Part shown: positions 50,340-60,472 of the stretch, in pieces | Layout: each line of letters opens with the position of its first letter | Numbering within the stretch: position 1 is the stretch's first letter | Assembly (NCBI RefSeq): GCF_001486165.1 | Contig: NZ_LN908976.1 | Location: 62,001 to 126,000, forward strand | DNA from: Bittarella massiliensis (ex Durand et al. 2017) | GTDB lineage: Bacteria > Bacillota > Clostridia > Oscillospirales > Ruminococcaceae | DNA length: 64,000 bases | Direction of reading: 5' to 3' | The notes under the pieces: model-generated | The model's input: only the letters and a program-made list of their open reading frames with translations | Database searches by the model: none | What the model was told of the DNA's origin: nothing | Translations under genes and position numbers: made by a program

Positions 50340-51545
50340 GTCGTTTTATAGGACTTCTTTTTCCCAAAGGGAAAAAGGGGTCTTTTTCTTTTGCCCCCCT
50401 CCCCTGCCGTCTGACGCAGGGGCGAGGGAGAGGGCGGCGGGCGGGGTACTGTGGGGAGACCGGGGTGGCAGGATGGCCCGGGGGAGCGGCAGAGAGCGCT
50501 GCGCGGGAGCCGGCCGGGGAAAGCGCCCGGTGCAAACCGGGGGAGGGCGAAAGGGGCAGAGCGCGGGCGCGAGAAGAAGGCTTTGTGGGGGCGGACAAAC
50601 GCCTCTTTCCCCTTTGGGGCGGGCAGCGGGTAGGGGGCCCGTGAGGGCAGCCGCACGGGACGGCGAGAGGGCGAGGGGGCGGGCGGCAAAAGCGCGCGAA
50701 GGCCACACAGGGCAGCGCACATGGCGCGGACACGCGGAGGGCGGAGGACGGGAGACAGAGGCGGCGGGGACAGCGGCAGAGAGCGCTGTACAGGGGGCGA
50801 CCGGGGAAAGCGCCCGGTGCAAACCGGCTGGGGCGAAAGGGGCAGAACGCGGGGGCGGGAAGAAGGCTTTGTGGGGACGGACAAACACCCCTTTCCCCTT
50901 TGGGGCGGGCAGCGGGTAGGGGGCCCGTGAGGGCAGCCGCACGGGACGGCGAAGAGGGCGAGGGAACGGGCGGCAAAAGCGCGTGAAGGCCACAGAGGGC
51001 AGAGCACATGGCGCGGACACGCGGAGGACGGAGGACTGGAGACAGAGGCGGCGGGGACAGCGGTGCGAAACAGCGCGAACAGAGCAGCTCACAGGGGCAA
51101 GAGCGGAAAGCCGCGAGGGCCATGCGGGACAGAGAGACCCCATCGAGTCTGCGCAGATGAAGGGACGGCGCGCGGGAGCGGCGGCACAGACTGCGGGAAA
51201 GGGGCGCTCGAAGACAGCCGCACAGCGGAGAAGAGGACTGGGCCGCGCGCGGGGAGCTGGGGGCGTCCTCCCGCAAAGGCCGAGCGGGGCAAAAGGGCTC
51301 ACACGGGCCAGAAGGGGCGGGGCTGCTGGTGGAAAGGGCGGCGAGAGGGCGAGGGGGCATGCAGGGGCGGGCGGAGAGGTTCCCGCGGGCGCTGCCCAGG
51401 GCCAAAGGGCGGGCCGCCACAGGTCAAAACAAGGGGAACGGTGCGGCCGTGTCCAAGGGGGAGGAGGGAGGGGCATCCGGGGCAAAAGAGAGGGGGCCTC
51501 CCACGCTGCCTGCAAGCGCGAAAGCCCCCTCCCTCTTTCTCTATT
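50340..51545. other. GC-rich intergenic region without genes
   Basis: About 1.2 kb between the rpoB promoter and marR has no stop codons in several frames because of extreme composition, but no frame shows a family motif, a ribosome site with a sensible start, or constant phase across the repeats it contains. The plus strand is purine-rich. The central part holds the 287-bp direct repeats; 51061-51545 holds a third, strongly diverged unit and related G-rich sequence. Confidence 0.7.
50487..51060. repeat. Two direct repeats of 287 bp
   Basis: Copies at 50487-50773 and 50774-51060 share CGGCAGAGAGCGCTG, AAAGCGCCCGGTGCAAACCG, GAAGGCTTTGTGGGG, CCCTTTGGGGCGGGCAGCGG, GGGCAGCCGCACGGGACGGC and GGCGCGGACACGCGGAGG in the same order. 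By eye about nine bases in ten agree. As 287 is not divisible by three, any reading frame changes phase at the junction, arguing for noncoding DNA. Confidence 0.92.
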
Positions 51546-51551
51546 TTCCCT

Positions 51552-52019
51552 TTAGCGGGACCCGGACGGGCCCTCCCCCGCCATGGCCTGGCGCATGGCC
51601 CGCAGCAGCAGCTGGTGGCCTTCGGTGATGGCCTGGCGCTGCTCCTCGCTCAGGAGGCAGTAGGCCTGCTCCTCTGCCGCGGAGAGGGAGTCGAGCACCG
51701 GGTAGAGGGCCGCCTCCCCCGCGGGGGTGATCTGCACCGACTTGTTGCGGTGGTCCCGCTCGTTCTGGTGGCGGCGGATGTAGCCCTGCCGCTCCAGCCC
51801 GGAGAGGATGAAGGAGACCGTCTGCTTGGGGAGGGCGGTCTTTTCGCAGATGTGCTTTTGGGTGCAGCCCTCGGGGTTGTCGCGGATGACGTAGAGGGCC
51901 ACCACGGTGTTGAACTGCAACCCGTGCTGCTGGCACCAGGCGCTGTACAGGCTGTCCATCTGGTACCAGTGCTCGTAGTAGGCGCGCACGTGTTCGCGTA
52001 TTCTCTCCTGCTCGGTCAT
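51552..52019 (-). CDS. MarR family transcriptional regulator
   Basis: The 155-residue protein has the MarR winged helix: GLQFNTVVALYVIRDNPEG, KHICEKTALPKQTVSFILSG as recognition helix and the wing GYIRRHQNERDHRNKSVQIT. The ATG at 52019 begins MTEQERIREHVRAYYEHW; an upstream ATG at 52052 is possible since the predicted transcript starts near 52068. It is divergent from a secreted protein gene with which it may be functionally linked. Ligand unknown. Confidence 0.9.
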   Translation of the reverse strand: MTEQERIREHVRAYYEHWYQMDSLYSAWCQQHGLQFNTVVALYVIRDNPEGCTQKHICEKTALPKQTVSFILSGLERQGYIRRHQNERDHRNKSVQITPAGEAALYPVLDSLSAAEEQAYCLLSEEQRQAITEGHQLLLRAMRQAMAGEGPSGSR

Positions 52020-52074
52020 GGCCTCTTCCCCCCGGCTGTCAAACGGTCTCATGTGATACGGTTTCTCCTGTCTT

Positions 52075-52103
52075 AGTATGGCGCTTTCCCCCCGAAATTG
52101 CAA
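52075..52103 (-). promoter_or_regulatory. Promoter of marR
   Basis: Minus strand TTGCAA, 17 bp, CATACT. Confidence 0.5.
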
Positions 52104-52141
52104 GGGACACTTTCCCCAAAAAGAAGGCGTTTTTTTCGCCT

Positions 52142-52170
52142 TTGCTTAAGCGGTGCATTTTTGGTATAAT
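52142..52170 (+). promoter_or_regulatory. Promoter of the secreted repeat protein
   Basis: TTGCTT, 17 bp, TATAAT. Confidence 0.7.
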
Positions 52171-52281
52171 CTTGTCAGAGAAACCGCCCGGCGGGAGGGG
52201 CTGCTGTCCCCCCGCCGGGCGCCGGGGAACGCCGAGGGGGCGTCGGCCCGGCCATTTTTAGGCGATGAGGAGGCGTGCGGT

Positions 52282-53220
52282 GTGAAGAGAGCGGCGACGG
52301 CCATCTTTTTGGCGCTGGCCCTTTTGCTCTTCGGCACAGGGCTGGGGAAAGAGCGGTCGGTGGACAGTGTCACCTGCAAGCGGATGGTGCTCTACGGCGG
52401 CTCCATCTACGTGGAGAACCGGGGCGACACCCCGGTGCGGCTGCCCGACGAGAGCTGGGGCGAGGTGGGCGAGGTGCGAAACGCCGTCTTCGCCAACGAG
52501 CGGCCCTCCCTCCCCTACTACTCCAACGCGGTGGAGCTCATCGGCAGCAGCCTCTACGGCAGCGCAGACGCGCCCGAGACCCTCTACCTGCAGTTGGCCT
52601 CCGGCGGCATCACCAGCTACCTGCGCTTTGACCAGGCCAAGAGCGACGCCTCCATCTACCGGCCGGTGGTCCGGCTGGACGGGCGCTACTACGCCGAGGC
52701 CGGCTATGTGGACAGCCTCCCCCCCGAGGGGGAGGGCTGGAAGGTGTCCGGGGTCATCACCAACTCCGGCGACCCGGGCAAGGCCCCCAAAAAGGACTAT
52801 GCCGCCAACTGGCAGGACCTGGTGGGGGCCAAGGTCGTCCGCCGGGAGGACAGCCCCGACACCCTCTACCTGCAGTTCCCCCTGGGGGGACAGGACTACG
52901 TGATGCGCTGCACCTACGTGCCGGTGGACGAGGAGGGGGCCGCCCCCCAACTGGTGGTGGGCGGTAAGCTCTACACCGAGGTGGGCGAGGTGGACGCCCT
53001 GCCGGAAGAGGGGTTCGCGCAGGCGGGCAACGCCGTCAAGGACGGCAGCGCCAACCGCGCCCCCAAAAAGGAACTGGGCACCAACTACGCCGCCTTTGTG
53101 GGCAGCCCGGTCTACCGCAACCCGGAGGACGACAGCACCGTCTACATTCAGTACTACCGCGGGGTCTCCAACCGCATCCTGGAGTTCCGCCTCGCCGACG
53201 CGGGGGGCGCAAAGAAATAA
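52282..53220 (+). CDS. Secreted or membrane-anchored repeat protein of unknown function
   Basis: The 312-residue product starts with basic residues and a hydrophobic segment (about 6-22, TAIFLALALLLFGTGLG), a signal peptide or anchor without lipobox. The rest contains three related units of roughly 90 residues marked by LIGSSLYGSADAPETLYLQL, LVGAKVVRREDSPDTLYLQF and FVGSPVYRNPEDDSTVYIQY. Each is followed by a beta-rich stretch with VDSLP or VDALPEEG. GAGGAGG precedes the GTG start; the open frame before it has no ribosome site. A strong promoter and terminator flank it. No named family recognised. Confidence 0.78.
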   Translation: MKRAATAIFLALALLLFGTGLGKERSVDSVTCKRMVLYGGSIYVENRGDTPVRLPDESWGEVGEVRNAVFANERPSLPYYSNAVELIGSSLYGSADAPETLYLQLASGGITSYLRFDQAKSDASIYRPVVRLDGRYYAEAGYVDSLPPEGEGWKVSGVITNSGDPGKAPKKDYAANWQDLVGAKVVRREDSPDTLYLQFPLGGQDYVMRCTYVPVDEEGAAPQLVVGGKLYTEVGEVDALPEEGFAQAGNAVKDGSANRAPKKELGTNYAAFVGSPVYRNPEDDSTVYIQYYRGVSNRILEFRLADAGGAKK

Positions 53221-53227
53221 GCGGCCA

Positions 53228-53264
53228 AAAAGGGGCCGGTGGGATTTTTCCCACCGGCCCCTTT
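53228..53264 (+). terminator. Terminator of the repeat protein gene
   Basis: AAAGGGGCCGGTGGGA and its perfect complement with a TTTT loop; usable in both directions. Confidence 0.9.
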
Positions 53265-53286
53265 CTCTCTGCCCAAAGGGCGGGAG

Positions 53287-53682
53287 CTAGAGGAACTGGT
53301 CCACCGTATAGCCCTCCATCTTCTGGTTGACGGTGTCGGCGATCTCGGCAAAGACACTCCGCACCTTGCAGCCCTGCTTGTCGCCGCAGCTGCACTCCCC
53401 CTCTTCGTGGAGGCATTTGCTCAAGTAGACCGGGCCCTCGATGATCTCGACGATCTCCCGCAGGGTGATTGCAGAGGCGGGCTTTTGCAGCTCGTAGCCG
53501 CCCTGGGTGCCCTTGTAGGAGCGCACCACCCCGCCGGACACCAGCTTGCTGAGGATCTTGAGGGCAAAGCGGAGGGTGACGCCGGTGGCCTCGGAAATCT
53601 TTTTGGCCTCGGTCCGGCAGCCCACCGACGCCAGGTGCCGCACGATCCGCACGGCGTAATCGGTCTCTCGGGTAAAATACAT
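53287..53682 (-). CDS. Rrf2 family transcriptional regulator
   Basis: The 131-residue protein has the Rrf2/IscR winged helix (MYFTRETDYAVRIVRHLASV, then VTLRFALKILSKLVSGGVVR and GTQGGYELQKPA) and a cysteine cluster KCLHEEGECSCGDKQGCKV near 95-113, of the kind that binds a [2Fe-2S] or [4Fe-4S] centre. It could sense Fe-S status or redox stress; no cysteine desulfurase gene is beside it. The start has AGGAGAAGTCCC. Confidence 0.9.
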   Translation of the reverse strand: MYFTRETDYAVRIVRHLASVGCRTEAKKISEATGVTLRFALKILSKLVSGGVVRSYKGTQGGYELQKPASAITLREIVEIIEGPVYLSKCLHEEGECSCGDKQGCKVRSVFAEIADTVNQKMEGYTVDQFL

Positions 53683-53726
53683 GGGACTTCTCCTAAAACT
53701 ACACAAAATCACTATACATTTGTTTT

Positions 53727-53755
53727 AGTATACCCAATCGGGGGCATTTTGTCAA
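53727..53755 (-). promoter_or_regulatory. Promoter of the rrf2 gene
   Basis: Minus strand TTGACA, 17 bp, TATACT. Confidence 0.75.
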
Positions 53756-53779
53756 ATGGCGGTTCGCCGTTCCCGCGGC

Positions 53780-53824
53780 AAAAGGCCCCTCTCCGCCGCT
53801 CGGGCGGAAAGGGGCCTTTTTGGG
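53780..53824 (-). terminator. Terminator of the large surface protein gene
   Basis: AAAGGCCCCT-TCCGCC stem with its complement on both sides of a short loop; T-rich flanks on both strands. Confidence 0.75.
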
Positions 53825-53962
53825 AGGCGGCGGGGCGCCGCCGCTGCGGGCCTGCCGGCAACGGCGAGGGGGGGCTGCCGGGGTGGGGGGCGCTCCGACT
53901 TTTGTTTCAGGCAAAGCGCCCTGCCCGAGTCCCTTTGCCGTCAAAAGGGGTAGGCGGTCGGT

Positions 53963-56900
53963 TTATCCCTGTCTGTCCGCCCGCTTTTTCAGCGCAAGCA
54001 GGGCCAGCAGCCCCCCTGCCGCCGCCAGCGACAACAGCGGCAGCCCGTTGGAGCGTTCGCCTGTGTAGGGGCCCTCTGCCTCTGCTCCCCCACCTGCGAG
54101 TTGGCCGCCCCACTCCCCCTCCCGCAGGCTGTACTGCAGGAAGAGGGAGGTGCGGTTGCCGGAGGAGTCCTCCAGGGTGTAGGTAATGAGGTAGTCGCCG
54201 GGGCGGGTTGTATCGATGGTCTCGACCGCCTTGCCGTTTTGGGTGACGGCGAAGCGGATCTCCTTGAGGGCCCCGTCGGGCTGGGCCGAGGTGAACTGGT
54301 ACCGGCTCTGGAGGAGCGCCCGCAGCTCGTCGCCGTCCAGCGAACCGCCGGAGAGGGGCGGGTTGGAGACTGCCTGCACCAGCCGGTCCTTTACGGTGGC
54401 GTACTTGGTGCCGTTCTGCCAGTCCTCAATGATTTCCGGCTCGTCCAGCACACTGCCCGGCTCCACCGTCTCGTCCCCGGGGTTGTAGTCGATTGCGGGC
54501 GGCAGGTCCCTGCCGAGCAGGTTATAGGTCAGATAGACGGTGGTCTGGTTTCCCTGGCTGTCGGTGACGGTCTGGGAGATGAGGCAACTGCCGGGTTTGG
54601 CGGTGTCGAGGCTGCCCGCCTTCCCCTCCACCGTCACAGTGACCGGGCCGTAGGTCAACACCTCGTCCCCCTGGGCGGTCTCGAACCGGTAGCGCCCGGA
54701 GAGGATCTCTGCCGCCACCTCAGCGGTGAGTTTGCCGCCGTAGGCCCCCGGCTCCTTCACCGCCTCGGTGACGGTGTCGTAGATGTAGGCGTGCTTTTTG
54801 CCGGTCTCCGTGTCCTCTTTGACCACCGGCTTGGGGGTGGGTTTGAGGGGGTCAAAGGAGGGGCCCACCGGCGGGTCGGGGTCCTCCCCCCACTCCACCG
54901 TGGGCGGGGCCGAGCGATCGATGAGGGTGTCGGTGAGGACCACTGTGGTGGTGTTGCCGTCGGCGTCGGTGGCCACACAGGTGACGGTGAAGGCGCCGGG
55001 CTGGGTGGTATCCACCCCCTGGCCGGTGACATCCTTGCCCCCCTGGGAGATGGTGTACCGGTAGCTCAGCCCGTCGTCCCTGTCCACATTGGAGGAAAAG
55101 CCGTAGCGGCTGTCAAAGAGGTCCTTGGCGTCCTCTGTCGTGAAGCGGCCGCCGTAGAGGGGGGCCTCCCGGTCGATGGATTCCTGCATGCTGTCATGGA
55201 TAACGGCGTGGACCAGGCCGTTCTCGTCGGTGCTCTGCTCGGGCACCGGCAGGGTGGCGCCGGGGTCGGCGGGGGTGACGGCGGGCGGGTCGTTGACCGT
55301 CACCGCCTGGGCGGCGGAGGCGTTCCCCGCCGCGTCCACCACCCGGTATCTGCCGTTTTGGGCGACGGCGTGGGTCTGGCTGGCGGCGCCGTTGCCGTCG
55401 GTGAGGGGGTACTCCTGCGCGGTGACCCAGCTCTTGCCGGCCGCGTCGTACCGCTCCAGCTTCCAGACCCCGGCGAGGCCGTCCGTCAGGGTCAGCGCCC
55501 CACCCGCCCCGGCCGCGAGGGCGGGGGCGGTCTTGTCGATCTTGACCGTATCGTCTTTCAGGGTGGACATCTCCCCGGTGGTGGGGTTGTGGGCCTGCAG
55601 CCCCAGCTCCTTCCCCGCCAGCTCATCGGTGAAGGCCTGGGTGGTGTTGCCAGGGACCAGATAGTGCACATCGCTCACATTCTTGTTGTCCACGATGTGG
55701 AACTCGCTGAAGTCGCCGGGGAAGAAGACGATGGACACGTCGGCGTTGTTCCAGCCATTTTCGTTGGCCGGGGTGCGGGTGTAGTGGTAGTCCTTCCCCG
55801 CCTCCCCCTGCTCCTCCACCGGCTTTTCGGGGTCCAGGGGCACCAGCTCGATGGGGGGGATCAGGGTGTCGCCGGAATGGCGCTTGGACTGAAAGAAGTC
55901 GTCCAGCATCATCTGCCCCACGGTGACTGCCATGCCGTCGGGGTTGTCCACCACCGCCTTGTAGGTGATGACCGTCTCGGTGGGGGAGCAGTCGAAGGGG
56001 ATGCCCTCGCCGGTGATGTTCACATCCGCGGTCTCCACCCCGTTGATGGTCACCGTCTGGTCGGCCGTATCGGGGAAGGAAAGGCCGGCGGTGGGGTAGT
56101 CCTTGCTGTCGGAGAGTTGCAGGTGGCACTGGACGGTGCCGCCGTTTTCGTAGCCATTTTTCACCTTGGCCTGGATGGTGACCTCGGTGCCGTCTTGGAT
56201 GACGGTCCCCTCGGGGAAGGGGGCCCCGTTTTTGTCCAGCAGGGTGGTGGAGACAAAGACGGGCTTGTAGTCGGTGTAGGCCGCGCGGATGAAGGTCGCC
56301 TCGATCTGCTTGTCGTCGGGGAGGCGTTTGTCTGCGCCCTGTTGTTTATTGTCAACGCCGCCGTAGAAAATGACTGATGTGTCTTCAAGGCTGGCGGCAA
56401 AGGGGCTGGCATAATTTACCGTATAATAACTGCTGCTGCCAACTTTCGGCAGCCCATTCTCGTCGACATCCGCCGGGTCGGCGATTTCGATGGTGAACCT
56501 GCGGGCCGCCGCACTGTAGGAGAAGCGGTACCGCTTGGTGCCGTAAACCTGGGTGGTGGTAAGTGCTGTCAAAGCGGGAAAAGTATCGCTATACCGCACC
56601 CCAATTCCAACTCTTGTTCCCGATGCCCCCACAAAAAAAAGATAGTCTCCAACAAAAAAGCCACCGGAATTACAGCAGCCATAGCCGAAGTTGTCAATGG
56701 TAAAGTCAGCGAGAAATTCCCAATCGGCCTTTAGAGAAACGGGAAACTCCGACTGAATCTGTGACTGGCTAGACCAAGATGTCGAGTCGGTGGGAGATTG
56801 ATATTCATGAACACCATCCGCCAGGTGGATGGTGTTTCCGTTTATTAGAAGAGGATCACCCATATTTTGTATTGTAGTGGTGAAAATCTCGCTGAAATCG

Positions 56901-57043
56901 GTGCACTGCACCACCTCGTCTTCAGCCGGCTTTTCCTCGTCCCCCTCCGCGGCCAGGGCGGGAAAGGCGGTGAGGGCCAAAATGGCAGCCAGTGCCAGCG
57001 CCGCCGATCGCTGCCAAAAAGAAATTTGCGCATGATGCCGCAT
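53963..57043 (-). CDS. Large cell-surface protein with three C-terminal repeats and a sorting-like end
   Basis: The 1026-residue protein has a signal peptide (about 1-34, ending AFPALA), an N-terminal beta-rich domain (about 45-240) that may be a lectin-like jelly roll, a middle region with Ig-like stretches, and three related units starting YGGRFTTEDAKDLFDSRYGF (about 629), YGGKLTAEVAAEILSGRYRF (about 769) and LSGGSLDGDELRALLQSRYQ (about 894), each ending in DTT/DTAKPG-...-DSSGN-type Ig-like strands. The end is PYTGE (about 991), a hydrophobic helix and KKRADRQG, a sorting signal without canonical LPXTG. The ATG has GGAG ten bases ahead. The 5' third of the gene is less GC-rich than the rest. 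Confidence 0.83.
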   Translation of the reverse strand: MRHHAQISFWQRSAALALAAILALTAFPALAAEGDEEKPAEDEVVQCTDFSEIFTTTIQNMGDPLLINGNTIHLADGVHEYQSPTDSTSWSSQSQIQSEFPVSLKADWEFLADFTIDNFGYGCCNSGGFFVGDYLFFVGASGTRVGIGVRYSDTFPALTALTTTQVYGTKRYRFSYSAAARRFTIEIADPADVDENGLPKVGSSSYYTVNYASPFAASLEDTSVIFYGGVDNKQQGADKRLPDDKQIEATFIRAAYTDYKPVFVSTTLLDKNGAPFPEGTVIQDGTEVTIQAKVKNGYENGGTVQCHLQLSDSKDYPTAGLSFPDTADQTVTINGVETADVNITGEGIPFDCSPTETVITYKAVVDNPDGMAVTVGQMMLDDFFQSKRHSGDTLIPPIELVPLDPEKPVEEQGEAGKDYHYTRTPANENGWNNADVSIVFFPGDFSEFHIVDNKNVSDVHYLVPGNTTQAFTDELAGKELGLQAHNPTTGEMSTLKDDTVKIDKTAPALAAGAGGALTLTDGLAGVWKLERYDAAGKSWVTAQEYPLTDGNGAASQTHAVAQNGRYRVVDAAGNASAAQAVTVNDPPAVTPADPGATLPVPEQSTDENGLVHAVIHDSMQESIDREAPLYGGRFTTEDAKDLFDSRYGFSSNVDRDDGLSYRYTISQGGKDVTGQGVDTTQPGAFTVTCVATDADGNTTTVVLTDTLIDRSAPPTVEWGEDPDPPVGPSFDPLKPTPKPVVKEDTETGKKHAYIYDTVTEAVKEPGAYGGKLTAEVAAEILSGRYRFETAQGDEVLTYGPVTVTVEGKAGSLDTAKPGSCLISQTVTDSQGNQTTVYLTYNLLGRDLPPAIDYNPGDETVEPGSVLDEPEIIEDWQNGTKYATVKDRLVQAVSNPPLSGGSLDGDELRALLQSRYQFTSAQPDGALKEIRFAVTQNGKAVETIDTTRPGDYLITYTLEDSSGNRTSLFLQYSLREGEWGGQLAGGGAEAEGPYTGERSNGLPLLSLAAAGGLLALLALKKRADRQG

Positions 57044-57274
57044 ATCAAAGCATCTCCTTCCACATTTCTTGTCGAGCAATTTTCCCTCTCACCAGATTAG
57101 GTGTACCTAACCATTCGCCGCGATCCCTCTTCGTCTTTTATTGCAAACTGTTAAAACAAACTGTATTCTCCCTTGCATTTTGGTTTTTTTTGATATATAC
57201 TTAGTGTCAATCAAGTTGAGCGAAAATCTACACTTTTTGCATTTTTCTTTGCCGTCCTGCCGGTCCGGACGCAA

Positions 57275-57310
57275 CAACACCCCCTGCTGCGCACGGCAGC
57301 AGGGGGTGTT
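57275..57310. terminator. Terminator downstream of rpoD
   Basis: AACACCCCCTGCTGC and GCAGCAGGGGGTGTT close a short loop. The T run is better on the plus strand (TTTTTACG), but on the minus strand it lies just after rpoD. Confidence 0.75.
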
Positions 57311-57411
57311 TTTACGCGCTGTTCGGCAGCTTCTCACATAGAAGCTGTCCCTTCTGTGTGGGTCTGACCGGGCGTCAAGAAGGGGGGCCTTTGCGGGGAG
57401 AGGAGGCTCCC

Positions 57412-58554
<1,143 letters not shown>

Positions 58555-58565
58555 ATTCGCTTCTC

Positions 58566-60320
58566 CTATTTCTTTTTGTCCTTCAAACCGGCGATGAGAT
58601 CGCCCAGTTGGGTTTCCGGTGTCTGCGCGATGCGCTCTGCCGTGAGCTTGCGGCTCTCCTCTTTCAGGTTGCGGATGTTGAAGTCCACGTCCTCTTTCCC
58701 CACCTTGAGCCCGGCGCTCTTGGCCAGCATCCGGGAGACCCGGGCCAGCTCTTCGGGGGTGAGGAATTTGGTCAGATAGGTCAGATCCGGCCCCTCGGGC
58801 AGGGGGCAGCTCTTGAGCAGGCCGTAGAGCCGGCGGTCAAAGTCGGTGACAAAGTCCCCCTCCTCCACCGCGGCAAAGATGTACCTGGCCCACTGGCCGT
58901 CCCGCACGGCGGTGGCGATGAGCATCTCCTCGGCGGTGGCGGCCCGGGGGTTGGCGGCCGCCTGGGGGTTGACGGTGTCCCGCCGGTCGAGGACGGTGTT
59001 CACCAGCTCCTGCCGCTCCCTCTTTCGCTCCTTGCGGTGGCGGGAGCGGCGGATGTCCTCGACTTGGAGGAGGACGTTGTCCTTTTTGACCCCGCTCTTC
59101 TCGGCGGCGACCCCGGCGTAGACGTCCCGCTCCCCTGGGGTGGGGAGGGCGGCGATGGCCTGGGCGGCCTCCCGCAGGTAGGCGATGCGGCCCTCGGGGT
59201 CCTCCAGATTATAGCGGCCCTCGATGCGGGAGAGCTCGTGCTCGGTGGAGCCCTTGGCCTCGTCCAGCAGCCGCTGGAAGCGGTGGGCGCCGTTTTTCTT
59301 GATGAACTCGTCCGGGTCCTTGGCCCCGGGGATGGTGAGGATGCGGATCTTCAGCCCGGTCTGGGCCAAAAAGCCCACCGCCCGCTTGGTGGCCACCTGC
59401 CCCGCCTCGTCGGCGTCGTAGGAGACGATGACCTCGCCGGTGTACTGGGCGATCAGCCGGGCCTGGCTCTCGCCGATGGCGGTGCCCAGGGTGGCCACCG
59501 CCGTGGGGAAGCCCGCCTGGTGCATGGCGATGACGTCCATGTACCCCTCGGCGAGGATGAAGGGTTCCCCCTTGTGGTTTTTGGCAAAGCCCAGGGCGAA
59601 GAGGTTGCGGTTTTTGTGAAAGACCGGGGTCTCGGCGGTGTTGAGGTACTTGGGTTTTTCGTCCCCCAGGTTGCGCCCGCCAAAGGCGATGACGTTGCCC
59701 CGCACGTCGATGATGGGGAAGATGACCCGATTGCGGAACTTGTCGTAGGTCCCGCCCTTTTTGGAGCGGGCCACCAGGTCGGCCGCCAGCAGTTCGCTGT
59801 CGGAAAAGCCCTTTTGGCGCAGGGCGTCCCGCAGGGACGACCAACTGTCGGGGGCGTAGCCCAGGCCGAAGTGCTTGATGGTCTCGTCGGTGAGGCCCCG
59901 GCCCCGCAGGTAGTCCAGCCCCGGCTTTCCGGCCGGGGTCTTGAGGACGGCGTAGAAAAAGCGGGCGGCGGCGCGGTTTGCCTCGAGGATGCGGAGTTTG
60001 AGTTTGCCCATGGAGTCGTCGACCCCCTGCTCGGGCACCTGCATCCCGCAGCGCTGGGCCAGCCACTTGACCGCCTCCACATAGTCGAGGTTTTCGATGT
60101 TGCGGATGAAGGTGATGACGTCGCCCCCCGCCCCGCAGCCAAAGCAGTAGTAGGACTGGGTGTCCTTGTAGACCACAAAGGAGGGGGTCTTTTCGGAGTG
60201 GAAGGGGCAGAGGCCCTTGACGGTGTTGCTCCCCGCCCGCTTGAGGGGGACATAGGGGGAGATGACGTCCTCGATGTCGTTTCGGAATTTCAGTTCGGTG
60301 ATAAAGCTGTCTGGGATCAA
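58566..60320 (-). CDS. dnaG: DNA primase
   Basis: The 584-residue enzyme makes RNA primers. It has the CHC2 zinc finger ([11 protein letters not shown] and [12 protein letters not shown]), the TOPRIM core ([20 protein letters not shown] and [17 protein letters not shown]) and a C-terminal helicase-binding part. The TTG start has GGAGGGGAGA ahead and begins at the conserved [20 protein letters not shown]. Confidence 0.97.
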   Translation of the reverse strand: MIPDSFITELKFRNDIEDVISPYVPLKRAGSNTVKGLCPFHSEKTPSFVVYKDTQSYYCFGCGAGGDVITFIRNIENLDYVEAVKWLAQRCGMQVPEQGVDDSMGKLKLRILEANRAAARFFYAVLKTPAGKPGLDYLRGRGLTDETIKHFGLGYAPDSWSSLRDALRQKGFSDSELLAADLVARSKKGGTYDKFRNRVIFPIIDVRGNVIAFGGRNLGDEKPKYLNTAETPVFHKNRNLFALGFAKNHKGEPFILAEGYMDVIAMHQAGFPTAVATLGTAIGESQARLIAQYTGEVIVSYDADEAGQVATKRAVGFLAQTGLKIRILTIPGAKDPDEFIKKNGAHRFQRLLDEAKGSTEHELSRIEGRYNLEDPEGRIAYLREAAQAIAALPTPGERDVYAGVAAEKSGVKKDNVLLQVEDIRRSRHRKERKRERQELVNTVLDRRDTVNPQAAANPRAATAEEMLIATAVRDGQWARYIFAAVEEGDFVTDFDRRLYGLLKSCPLPEGPDLTYLTKFLTPEELARVSRMLAKSAGLKVGKEDVDFNIRNLKEESRKLTAERIAQTPETQLGDLIAGLKDKKK

Positions 60321-60472
60321 CGGTCTCTCCCCTCCTTTTCTGCCATATTTTGAACCGTTTTGGCGCTATGATGTAAGCGCGATCCCCCCCGGGCCAAAAA
60401 GGGGCGCCCGGCCCGCCCGCCGAGAGAGGGGGCGCGGCCGCGCGGCTCTCTGCAAAGAGCGGGGGGCGGGCC

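Noticed and set aside
50346-51515. 389-codon Pro/Ala/Arg-rich frame on the minus strand in the repeat region
   Set aside because: The 287-bp period is not a multiple of three, so the frame changes at each unit; no ribosome site or domain.
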